A stretch of 64,000 nucleotides of DNA from Isoetes taiwanensis. Taxonomy: Eukaryota; Streptophyta; Lycopodiopsida; Isoetales; Isoetaceae. Location: positions 62,001 through 126,000 of the forward strand of contig JAJEKV010000283.1 of NCBI GenBank assembly GCA_021234155.1, given 5' to 3'. The translations under genes were made by a program, and so were the position numbers. Under the pieces are notes generated by a model, which ran no database searches, was not told where the DNA came from, and was given only the letters and a program-made list of their open reading frames with translations. Below, one piece after another: positions 54,341-63,345 of the stretch. How positions within the stretch are numbered: position 1 is the first letter of the stretch; each line of letters starts with the position of its first letter.

Positions 54341-56805
54341 TGCTGCCACTCATGGCAGCATAGAAGAGCCTAGACATATCTGACATTTGGCTCATTGATT
54401 GCATGAGGAAATATGAAGACCATTGGCTTTCAGAAGCACTTGAAGACTCACCAAACAAAGAAAAGGAACAAATGTTTAGAAGAACCAAAGAAGGACATTC
54501 ACTTGGTTATCTCAAAATTGGAGGATGGACAAGGTTTTTGATTATCATCCAAAGTACTAGAGATCACTCCTACAAGATTTGAAGTCACTTGTTGAAGAAT
54601 TGCGAGGCATGAGCATGGTATGAAGTCTATTCCATGATTTGAGCATTTGAAGTTTGGATTCTTGATGTTGCAAGAGTTTTGCCCAGCCAATTTCCCATTT
54701 TTATAGCCATTTGACTCATATTCCACCTTCCTATCTCTTGTCATCTCTACACTTCATACTATCATTTCCCATATACCTACATTTCATCATACCATACCTT
54801 GGGATTGTTCAAATCACTTTTCCCTAGTCAAAATGACCCACACACTCATGATCCATCCATACATTCACAAGTTTACCAAAAGTAACAAAAAAAGTTGAGG
54901 CTTTACCCTACTTTCTCTCACTTCAAAAAACCTAGGGTTAAAATGATCAACTAGGTTGAGGAAAGGTTGTCACCTATGTCTAGTTGGCAAAAGTATTCTT
55001 TTTATGCCCACATCATCACTCACAAGTCCACATCACTATTCACACGTGTCAACCCACATCATTTTCATTCCATATCCACCTCATTAAAACATTTTGACTA
55101 GGGGAAAGTTCTTTTGTCATCCAATGGTACCACATCAGCAGTACATTTGCCACCTCACCAAAATTTATGCCTAGTCACCCCCTTCACTCTTTGGACAAAA
55201 ATCAAAGTGCTCCAAATCATCTTTTGACAAAACCACCTGGTAGCCCTTGTGAAAATATGCCACCTGGCACAAAAAAATTTTCAAATTGAGTTTATTTGGA
55301 CCTCCTTAAGCTACTTCTTGGGAAACGTGCCTTCTTTGGAAAAATGGCAAAACCTACCTACATCTACCCCCATCTATCTACCCTCTCATTTTCCGCCAAG
55401 TGGCGTCCCTGGCGTGCCAGGTCGAATCACGAGCCGACGCTGGCGTGGGAGGAGACCACGCAATTAGTTGAAACGGCTTCAGAAGTCTATTTATATCCTT
55501 GTTTAACTTTTTGCTCTTGGCCTGTGGGATATATCTGCTGAAGGAAGCCAAGAACCCTTAATTTTTGCCAACCAAGAAACGGAATTTTTTGGCTGTATCC
55601 GACCACAAATTCTCATCATTACCTTCCGAACCCACCTCTGCAACATCAAGAAAACCAAATCAAAGCTAAAAGACAAAGGATCTGGCCGTAGATTCAAGAA
55701 TTTCAACAGAACAGGGCCTTTTTAAAGAGGGCAAATCTCTATGCGAAAGTTAGGGGCTTTTATGCTAAACTGAAGATTGCTGGTGTGAAGTACATGCAAA
55801 AGTGATCTCCTGCTGCGGATTCGACCCTCCTTGCTGTTCAAAGTGATTGTTGATCAGTAAAGCTGACCATAAATCTGTCCGTTTTTTCGGAAATATGCTT
55901 TGCTCATTAACCGTGGGCATCGAAAAATGATGTGATTCCTCCAATTTGTTATATCAAGTGAATGAAAATCCAATTTGGTAATATCTTTCCCTTTGAAATT
56001 TTTGAAATTCCAAAAATAGCTCAAATAGCTTTTATATTGCATAAAGACTAAAGAAAATTCAAAAATAGATTATTTCGTTTCTTTCAACTAGTATGCATAT
56101 CAATCAACCTTTGTTCTATGGTTAATAAAGAAAAACTCGTTCACCATAATGCCATTCCATATCTCATCACTGAATCGCGCACCATTTGCATACTCAGTAG
56201 TTGAACTCACGAAGCTTTAGTGGTTTTAATAGCAAGGGTTGATTTAGAATATCTCTATTGTTCCTTTTACATAGCTTTCCTACCTAAATATCAACAAAAT
56301 TTGAAAAAGTATTCTCGTGGTAAAAAGACATAGTCCGTCGGTTCATAAAATCCCACAGTTCCAAAATATCTTCATCTTTAGACTGTATGAGTGTTTGCAC
56401 GTGACCCTTTAGACCCTTTAACACTTCCCGTGTGGTTTCATTCAAAAAGTTATTCTTAAAGAATTCTGCAAAAAGGAGCCCTCTGCCGAGAGCATTGACC
56501 AAATTTTGACCTAGTCAGTTGTGTGATTTTAAAGTGCCAAATGATATCTGACTTCAGAATATATTTTGCACATATATCACATCAATTGTCTAGTATACTA
56601 TTGCATTGATTTCAGGAGAAAATTCAATTTATATTGCTCAGAATCAAAAGGTTAGTACTGTGTATTTTTTTCCAATTTGGGAAACTGGTTCTAACAGATT
56701 CCTTGAAGGTTGTTTCTGCAAATTCTGAGCAAAGAGTGGTTGCCTAAAGCAACCTGGAGGTCCTATACCATTCCAGTTGAGGGGTTGCCAGGAATACCCT
56801 CAACA
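54341..56805 (+). repeat. 3' LTR of the Gypsy element
   Basis: 2465 bp, TGCTGCCACTC to CCTCAACA, followed by TGACC. Confidence 0.95.
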
Positions 56806-57110
56806 TGACCCCATGAACCTCATTTACATGTATAATACATTAAGTAAAACAGACCGAAAAGGCTACATCAAAGCAAGTAAACTAAGATTGGCAAAGGAGT
56901 TCACTTCTGGCACATTTAATCTTACATCCTTACACTATGTACATATATATCACATAATATACATGAAATACTTCCAAGAGCAAGTAGATGACCCCATAAA
57001 CCTCATTTACATGTATAATACAATAAGCAAAACAGACCGAAAAGGCTACATCAAAGCAAGTAAACTAAGATTAGTAGAGGAGTTCACATATGTGCATGAA
57101 AATGTACATG
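56806..57110. repeat. Tandem repeat of about 183 bp (Gypsy target)
   Basis: TGACCCCAT(G/A)AACCTCATTTA starts units at 56806 and 56989; the tail of another unit is on the other side of the Gypsy insertion (about 45446-45527). It lies in the transposase-like gene's intron. Confidence 0.85.
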
Positions 57111-57163
57111 AAAACAACAAAGAAACTGAAATGTAATAGTTTCTTTGACAAAAGCTTTAATAC

Positions 57164-57957
57164 CTGAGGAATGTCAAGATACTGGATTGCCTCGCTTCTT
57201 TTTTTCCTCACATCCCTGTATTTTGGTGAAACCTTGGTGTTGTTAAGCCAGAACTGGATGACTTTTAGCTTGGTTTCTTCATCCAAACGATCAGATCTAG
57301 CCTTCCTGCCTGCTAATGCCCAAATGTTTGAACCAGCAATTGCCATTCTCTTTCTTCTGCTAGCAGCATATGAAAGATTTCGGGGATGGCATTTGAGCAT
57401 CTTGCAAGCAATTCCCTTTTGCTTCAAATCACCATTTTTCCCCACAACCATTGATAAAACCGAGTGCTTGGCGACCAATTTATCACCACTATTAGAACAT
57501 TTTACCTCTTCCAATCCATCTTTAAGGTTTTCTAAAATTGCATGCTTGACCATCGCTTGTGAAGGCAACCCAATCACAGTTCAAAAGCTCCAATAGCTGT
57601 GATCTTGCAAGAATCTAGAAGCAAATAAGTACCTTTGATTAGGAGCCAGAGATTCAGCTTCTTTTCTCATAACAGTAACAGCATTTTGCACACTGGTCCT
57701 TATTTTTTTGGTAACATACCTTGAGGATGTACTACCCTTTTCAATTTCGCTATCATGCTCTGCCATCTTCTTTTTCCCTTTCTCATCTCTCCCACTTTCG
57801 AAATTACTGCATGCCACCTGTTGTTTACTCTTCACAATTTTGAATTCACCAGATGCCATCTGATGTTTGCCACATTCGGTTTCAAAATCACCAGATTGCA
57901 TGTTTTCCTGATCGCCACATTCAGTTTCAAAATCACCAGATTGCATGTTTCCTGATC
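57164..57957 (-). pseudogene. Transposase-like gene, 5' exon
   Basis: A TTTTTCCAG acceptor at about 57958 begins the exon. It encodes a short repeated motif (NMQSGDFETECG twice), Lys-rich SSRYVTKKIRTSVQNA, then LPSQAMVKHAILENLKDGLE, RKRMAIAGSNIWALAGRKAR and FWLNNTKVSPKYRDVRKKRS, and ends DIPQ at a GTATTA donor. The protein joins in phase to AKLYEQF of the exon at 45253. One in-frame TGA lies at about 57581. The start codon exon was not found; the region up to the TIR is short. Confidence 0.6.
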
Positions 57958-58042
57958 CTGGAAAAAAATTCAAATTGTGTTCTACTTTCTTGGTTCGATC
58001 TGGGAATTTTCTTGGAAGGAAATTTTTCTGGAGGGAATTTTC

Positions 58043-58077
58043 CTGGAGGAAATTGGAGGGAGGAATTTCCTCCAGGA
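58043..58077. other. Perfect 13-bp hairpin near the right TIR
   Basis: CCTGGAGGAAATT and AATTTCCTCCAGG around 9 bases, within a cluster of GGAGGGAATTTT-type repeats (about 58015-58080). Subterminal position suggests a transposase-binding or promoter role (inference). Confidence 0.6.
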
Positions 58078-58236
58078 GTTTCGCATCAACCGCCGGCCTC
58101 TACTCGTCATAATTACAAACAAACGGGAATTTTGCCCCTTTTTAAATATATAAGACAAAATTTATACATGAAATAAGTACATTTAAAATTCAGCAACCCG
58201 TTCAAAAGTTTACATGAATTGCCCCCTAATGTATGA

Positions 58237-58257
58237 CACCCTAACGTGCTTTTACCC
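58237..58257 (-). repeat. Right terminal inverted repeat
   Basis: Perfect inverted copy of 37316-37336, followed by TGGA at 58258-58261. Confidence 0.95.
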
Positions 58258-58500
58258 TGGAATGTCTGCAATACACAATGTAAAATTTTGCTTGTCCAAA
58301 AGAGTTCCCAGCCTCGTGCAATCCCCATGAACAACCCTGTACAAGCAGTCCTGACCGAATGTTGTAAATCATTCATAATTAGTGTCAAAACTGCTTGTGC
58401 CGACTTCTTTTCCCTGCTCAATTGCCTTCAGTCTCTGCCTCTCCTCCTTGGCCCTACGAACCAGGTTTAAAAATCCTGTCGGTAGCCCTTTCTTCTTGTT
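58258..58500 (-). pseudogene. ParB-methyltransferase gene, exon before the insertion
   Basis: The acceptor TTCTTACAG (58501) precedes NKKKGLPTGFLNLVRRAKEE and then, after one in-frame TGA, FTTFGQDCLYRVVHGDCTRL and LDKQNFTLCIADIP, where the transposon intervenes. GDCTRLGTLL..LCIADIP resembles the stretch leading to the catalytic (D/N)PPY motif of class I methyltransferases. Confidence 0.65.
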
Positions 58501-58559
58501 CTGTAAGAAAACTGTGAGACAAGGACACGAAAACAAAAAGTATTTTCTGAAAAACTTAC

Positions 58560-58700
58560 CCAGCCACTGAAGTTAACAGCGTGCTCTCTGATAATACTAT
58601 CTGTAGTAGAAGTTGGATACAAAACCTTACACTCCTCCCAGTCCTCCAGGTTTAGTTGCTTCATTAACTCTGCCTGGCAGGTGACAATGTCTTTCTGACT
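58560..58700 (-). CDS. ParB-methyltransferase gene, middle exon
   Basis: Bounded by CTGTAG acceptor and GTAAGT donor; encodes KDIVTCQAELMKQLNLEDW and STTDSIIREHAVNFSGW. No domain on its own. Confidence 0.6.
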
Positions 58701-58768
58701 ACAGAGGAAAAAATGTTGTCAGACAAAATTAGGAAAAAAAGAACACGACATGGGAAATGTGGCTTACG

Positions 58769-58996
58769 TCTTAGCTTCTTTGGCCATTTTGTCTATCCTT
58801 GGCCACAACTTTTTCTAATAGTCTTACAAAAATTTCTTTGCTTTTTAAACCATGTAGCTGCGTCCAGGGTACAATGCTCATGTTTTTTTGTTTTGCTTCA
58901 CCACCATTTTTTGGCTTTTTTTCCGGCAGAGCTAGATTGTTCTTTCAGCTCACCATCTTCGAACATGCAAAATATTCTTTCTTGAAGATCCCACAC
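58769..58996 (-). CDS. ParB-methyltransferase gene, middle exon (frame-broken)
   Basis: Acceptor TTCACAG at 58997-59003. Encodes VWDLQERIFCMFEDGELKEQ and HCTLDAATWFKK; donor GTAAGC near 58768. Two or more frame breaks lie in A runs, which fits homopolymer sequencing error. Confidence 0.5.
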
Positions 58997-59071
58997 CTGT
59001 GAATGATCGAACACAAGTAGTTTAGTGTTGAATGGCGTACAAGTGTTTGTTGCGCAGTGTACTGTCTAATT

Positions 59072-59352
59072 AACCAAGGAAGACCAGCCACGGTATAAAT
59101 TTATACCGTGCCTGGACGCGCTATAAATTTATACCATGGCGAGTCACGGTTTGAATTTAAACTGTGCCTGGCCACGGTATAAATTTATACCGTGCCTGGG
59201 CACGGTATAAATTTATACCGTAACCTCCGAGCGGTATAAATTTATACCATGCCCAGGCACGGTTTAAATTCAAACCGTGACTCGCCATGGTATAAATTTA
59301 TACCCCGACCAGGCACGGTATAAATTTATACCGTGGCTGGTCTTCCTTGGTT
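59072..59352. repeat. Nine-unit palindrome array, itself a 281-bp palindrome
   Basis: Nine palindromic units of about 22 bp (CACGGTATAAATTTATACCG or close variants) at a 28-bp period, with one 29-bp step. The whole block is an imperfect inverted repeat centred on the fifth unit (about 59212), ending in AACCAAGGAAGACCAGCC and its complement. It lies in the intron between 58997 and 59440 of the ParB-methyltransferase gene. Confidence 0.9.
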
Positions 59353-59439
59353 GGTACGAATATACAATGTTCGGTGTTAATACACAAATTAAGCTATGCT
59401 AAGCATACTACAGAGGACTAAATTAAAGCTTTTACTTAC

Positions 59440-60395
59440 TTGACCATCTCTGAAAGCAAGCTGGAAGTAATTGTCGTACTGCTTCACAGCCATTATGGGC
59501 TTCTTGTCGAATCATAGGCGAGGCAAAGATCGTGACACAAGCTTCTCGAAGTTCTTGGAGTTTGTTTTTTTGTTTTTTGAAGTCCTCCCCATGCATTTGT
59601 TTGAACTCTACGTATTCCCTGTGCATGAAGCGGATCTTGTCTATCAGGCTCATTTTTAGTCTGAAGTCATTGTCGAGATTATGACTCACGGCAATGACCT
59701 TTGCTTCTTCGTCTGTGACTCCCACGTAGATATGTGCTTCTACGGTCTTCCAAACTTCATTACGGGTTTCTTCTTTTGAAAGTTCCTTCCGTGCTTTATA
59801 ACTATGTGTGTCTCCAAGCACATAATATGTGTAATCTTCGAAGTCAGCCTTTTTGTAATCTTTCAGTTGGTTGCACTGACTCCTGTCCACCATTACAACT
59901 AGTAACGACACATGGGCATGAGGATTTCTTCTCATTCTTTGCTTCAATATAGCCACATGTGCCGCGTACAGCTTCCGGACCTGAAGCACTCTGACCCCAT
60001 CTTCATTTTTAGGCGGCCTTTTTATGGTGCTCAATGTCAAAGAAATAGTTTGTTTGAGCAGTTTAGTTTCATTAACCCGTTTTAGAATAGTACTTGACTT
60101 ATCTGCGGGCTTCACAACAATATCTGCTCCAGGAGCCTTCTGAAGAGCTTCTGCTGACTCCTCTATAGTCAAGGACTTTGTGGTTCTAGATTTTTTTTTT
60201 GGTAGGAGGCTGTGTATCTACTACCAGGGAATGCTTCCTACCCTTTCCCTTTGTTACCACTGGTTCCTCCTCTTCCTCTTCTTCTTCTACTTCCTCGTCC
60301 TTCTCTTCCTCTTCGTTAGGAATGGGGTACCATAGACCCTTGACCAACACTTTTTGTTCACAAAGCACTACTGACATCAAAATGTCTACTATATC
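59440..60395 (-). CDS. ParB-like domain exon of the ParB-methyltransferase gene
   Basis: Acceptor GATTACAG (60396) precedes DIVDILMSVVLCEQKVLVKG, an acidic linker with a Glu run (about 60235-60310), then, after a one-base break in an A run (about 60190-60198), a 246-aa frame. This holds DYTYYVLGDTHSYKARKELS and EAHIYVGVTDEEAKVIAVSH. The GDTHSxxA element resembles the GxxR/GNHR-type motif of ParB/Srx-like nucleotide-binding domains. It ends RWSS at a GTAAGT donor. ParB-like domains with a methyltransferase usually occur in phage, plasmid or mobile-element proteins; in a nuclear gene this suggests an element-borne or virus-derived origin (inference). It is the best preserved part of the gene. 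Confidence 0.6.
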
Positions 60396-60426
60396 CTGTA
60401 ATCCAGGGTCAAGTTACGAGAATGAC

Positions 60427-60445
60427 GGTATAAATTTATACGTAA
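60427..60445. other. Single GGTATAAATTTATAC palindrome in intron
   Basis: ACGGTATAAATTTATACGT; same unit as the array at 59072-59352. Confidence 0.8.
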
Positions 60446-60465
60446 AGCCACTAAGAATAACTTAC

Positions 60466-60830
60466 ATAGCCGCCCTTGTAATTTTCAGATATGTAGTCAT
60501 GCACGTCTTTGGGTTTGCACATGCTTATTCTAAGCATTTTACTATTAAGAACATAGAAGACTTCCCCTTTGTCATGCATGCACTTCATTAAAATTTCATC
60601 ATCGTTCTCTGTAGCAACAATGTTTACAATTTCTTCGGCAGGGTAATAATCGTCAGACTTGTACTTGCCCTTCCCTGAAAGATTACACAAGTACAGGTAC
60701 GCCTCAGTTGGTTTGCTTTCTCTTGCGCCCCTTGTGGACGTACCACGTCTGGTCTTTCAGTTCATATGTCTGTGGGTCTAGTGGTGATGCCTTTGATGAT
60801 TGGCCTCTCAGTGTAAACTTGATCTTGGGT
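60466..60830 (-). CDS. ParB-methyltransferase gene, upstream exon
   Basis: Acceptor CTTTTTTCAG (60831). Encodes PKIKFTLRGQSSKASPLDPQ, YELKDQTWYVHKGRKRK, then with one frame change EAYLYLCNLSGKGKYKSDDY, NIVATENDDEILMKCMHDKG and ending at a GTAAGT donor. No known domain; likely the N-terminal region. The first exon was not found. Confidence 0.5.
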
Positions 60831-60959
60831 CTGAAAAAAGCGTAAGAAAACCCATTTTTACGCAAGAAACATAACCTTTTTCGACTTTTTGAAACACAAA
60901 GACAGTAAAAACAGAGGCTAAAAAGGCATAAAATCCACACTAAATTAACACTTTATTTG

Positions 60960-61119
60960 TGTCATCAATCTTGTTAATTTGGGATTTTCAGGTTTGGCTA
61001 AAAACCTTTTTGGAATTTCTTTTTAAGTGATTTCCTATGATTTTGAGGTTTTTTGCCGCCGGAAAAATTAACGATTTACAAAAATCGTAGAGAATTCTAT
61101 TATTACTCATTTGGTGCAG
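60960..61119. other. Non-coding gap
   Basis: T-rich, intron-like on the plus strand, leading to the TTGGTGCAG acceptor of the next exon. Confidence 0.5.
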
Positions 61120-61214
61120 GGCCCATTCGTTATGATGGCGGTTACAGAGATCGCCCAGCTATGTATGATCGTCCAGTTGGTGTCCGTGCTCGCTCATCTT
61201 ATGATCGTTATTGA
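61120..61214 (+). CDS. Terminal exon of an RNA-binding-like protein
   Basis: After a TTGGTGCAG acceptor, the frame reads PIRYDGGYRDRPAMYDRP, VGVRARSSYDRY and a TGA stop. Tyr/Arg/Asp/Gly-rich tails of this kind end many plant hnRNP/SR-type proteins. About 500 bp of 3'-UTR-like sequence follows before a retrotransposon LTR. Upstream exons are not visible, so either a long intron reaches back into the element cluster or this is a captured fragment. Confidence 0.4.
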
Positions 61215-61765
61215 CTGCAGCCTCAGAGCTCACAATTATTTTACAGGATCAGAAGGTCAAGACATTCCTTCATGACAAAGTTGTATTTGGGAAATCGCTT
61301 TACATGTTTAATGGCATGGAAAAATGATCAGTTTTGAGTTCCACAAATGATCTTCCAGTTATCTGTACAGTTCCATCATGGGTTTATGAGCTACAATTAT
61401 GTGAACTGAAGTTCCTTGCTTTTGATGACCGCTGGTTTTGTATCTGCATATGACGGCATTTTTATATTTTTGTAGTATCAGATTATGGTGGTAACTATCA
61501 GATGTTTGAGGCCCCCGACTTGAGATGTTAGGATATGTTCTGTGATGCCATGACAGTGACAAATGTTATTAGTTTACTGAAGCGTCAAGATTTATGTGTT
61601 CTTTTCTGATCCTGGGATTTTGAGAATGTTAATTTCCAGCAACAGCAAGGTCTACAAAGGTCTAATGGTTTTGTACTCTTTGCCTGCCTGAAGTAGACTT
61701 TAAATTCATGGTGAGCATCGTGTAGCCACAAAAACAGGAAAGAAGTGGGCTTTTATTAGTGGGGT

Positions 61766-63332
61766 TGTGACGTTCCAGGATAATATACGGCATGAATACG
61801 TATATTATACCGACACGTCACTAGTACATGTCGACTTAGACGACATGTACGCATCGACCATAAAAGGGTAGTACCCTAGGGTACAACCTTGTGACCGATT
61901 ATATTGCACATGCTAAGACCACATGTGAATATAATATCCTTTTGCCATGTGGCAATAGCCCATTAACCAATCAGGGCCCAGCCCTAAAGTCGTGGGGATA
62001 AAGGGGCATAAACCCTAAAAGGGAAACCCTTTCAGTTCCCAGCCCCATAGGTCGGATTGGAGCAGCAGTGGACGATTTCTCGCGTGAACAGTAGTAGAGG
62101 AACCGACATTCCTTAGCAACAGCACCATCCAAGCCAGCAATCTCGAGATTCAGCAGCATGGACGCCTTCAGAGGAGTGGGAGCCAGCCAAGAAGCCGGTT
62201 AGTGATTGATCCGATAGTTAGATCCGAGTTTTCAGCCCTCATTCCATAGGATTAGTGTTCATTCTTGGCTATAGGCGACCCCTACAGCCTAAGAATGATA
62301 GATACTAACAAAGGAACCTAACCATGTATGATTAGGTAGATTAGGATAGATGTATTCTATTGTTTCAGTTCTGATGTGATGTTATTGTGACATTCTATGC
62401 GCCACTCTTGTGTATTGGGAAGGGGGGTAGAGACCCAGAGCCCAAGTAGTGTATGATCATAGTTTTAGCCCATTAATTCCCAATTAATGCGGCCTGTGCA
62501 TAGGAGCCCGCTTGGCTGTGGGTGGCGGAGCTAGACCGGCTGACAAGGGAGGGCTTGTCTATTCACGGTTGATCCCGCTGGCGCGTAAAGACGGCCGGGG
62601 AACGTTGTGAGCTAGGCCTAATACCCTGGCACTGCGTGAGGGCAGGGTATGGGCTCGACACTCGTGGGGTGATGCGTCGCCTTCCAGTGAGTTCAAGTCG
62701 TATACGAGCGGTGGCTCTCTAGCTCGCCCGTGGGTAGCATGAACCTTCTGGAGGAGAGAGATCTCCTCCTGCCTCATTGGGACTGGGGAGATGCAACCCA
62801 GTAGTAGTAGCCCCCCTGGCTATTCACCCGGCAGGCTACGGTCAGGCTCCAATACTTTTCAGCCTATCTGCATAGTATGCACAGGAGGGGCGGATGGAGT
62901 GGACTACCCAACGGCCATGTTCCTTCGCCAGCCAAATCCATTTGCCATGAATTCTGTCTGCATTGCTCTCTGGAGACCCCAAGCTGTCAGTCGATCCCCA
63001 TGAGTCAGAGCCTGGGTAGGTTCCTCCCTATGTTATGTTGATGTACTGATGTGTGATGCAGCTACTGTGATATGGTGGACCACCCTTCGAGGTGGGTATA
63101 TTATTATTGTTTGATGCTATGTGCTCATGATTTGTTTACGCTTCCGTTGCTAGGTCGATCCCGAGGGAGACGGGATGAATGACACGTCCATTCTTCCCCG
63201 TCGGGTTCTTGGCCACCATCGAGGGCCCGATGTTAGGTGGACGGCCTCACATCAGCGGACAGATGCTGGTTTGAGGGATGATCTCCAGTTTGTATACGAT
63301 CGGGGCATCGTATATGAGCCGGGGCCGTCACA
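61766..63332 (+). repeat. 5' LTR of a second Ty3/Gypsy element
   Basis: 1567 bp starting TGTGACG and ending CGTCACA (7-bp inverted ends), followed after one base by a tRNA-iMet primer site. It is less AT-rich than its surroundings. The 3' LTR lies outside the window. Confidence 0.85.
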
Positions 63333-63333
63333 A

Positions 63334-63345
63334 TGGTATCAGAGC
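63334..63345 (+). other. Primer-binding site, tRNA-iMet
   Basis: TGGTATCAGAGC, the standard initiator-Met PBS of plant Gypsy and Copia elements, one base after the LTR. TGTGACG...CGTCACA ends fit chromovirus-type Gypsy (inference). Confidence 0.9.

Larger units (their letters stand above)
45528..56805 (+). mobile_element. Ty3/Gypsy LTR retrotransposon, 11.3 kb
   Basis: TG...CA long terminal repeats of about 2.47 kb, 5-bp TGACC duplications, and gag-pol in the order gag, protease, RNase H, RT, RNase H, integrase. The LTRs differ by scattered substitutions and many homopolymer-type indels. Pol is broken by several frameshifts and stops. The integrase after RT/RH places it in Ty3/Gypsy. The bases just before the 3' LTR are pyrimidine-rich on the plus strand, not the expected purine tract. 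Confidence 0.95.
45254..57163 (-). other. Transposase-like gene intron containing the Gypsy element
   Basis: Donor CAG/GTATTA (57163) and acceptor TTTGCAATGTGCAG (45254) define an intron of about 11.9 kb, of which 11.3 kb is the Gypsy insertion. The residual intron is about 630 bp and carries a tandem repeat of about 183 bp. Confidence 0.65.
37316..58257. mobile_element. 20.9-kb DNA transposon with 21-bp TIRs (Sola-like?)
   Basis: The two 21-bp ends are perfect inverted copies (GGGTAAAAGCAC through GTTAGGGTG), flanked by TGGA duplications, and interrupt a coding exon cleanly. Inside, a plus-strand gene set (37.7-43.2 kb) converges on a minus-strand transposase-like gene (57957 down to 43429). 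Without the nested Gypsy element it is about 9.7 kb. A 4-bp duplication and 5'-GGG ends fit the Sola group, but the assignment needs a profile search. The transposase carries stops, so this copy is probably inactive or misread. Confidence 0.8.

Noticed and set aside
59072-59352. CRISPR array (nine regularly spaced 28-bp units)
   Set aside because: Units are palindromic with 6-bp conserved linkers and no unique spacers; the block is a hierarchical palindrome.
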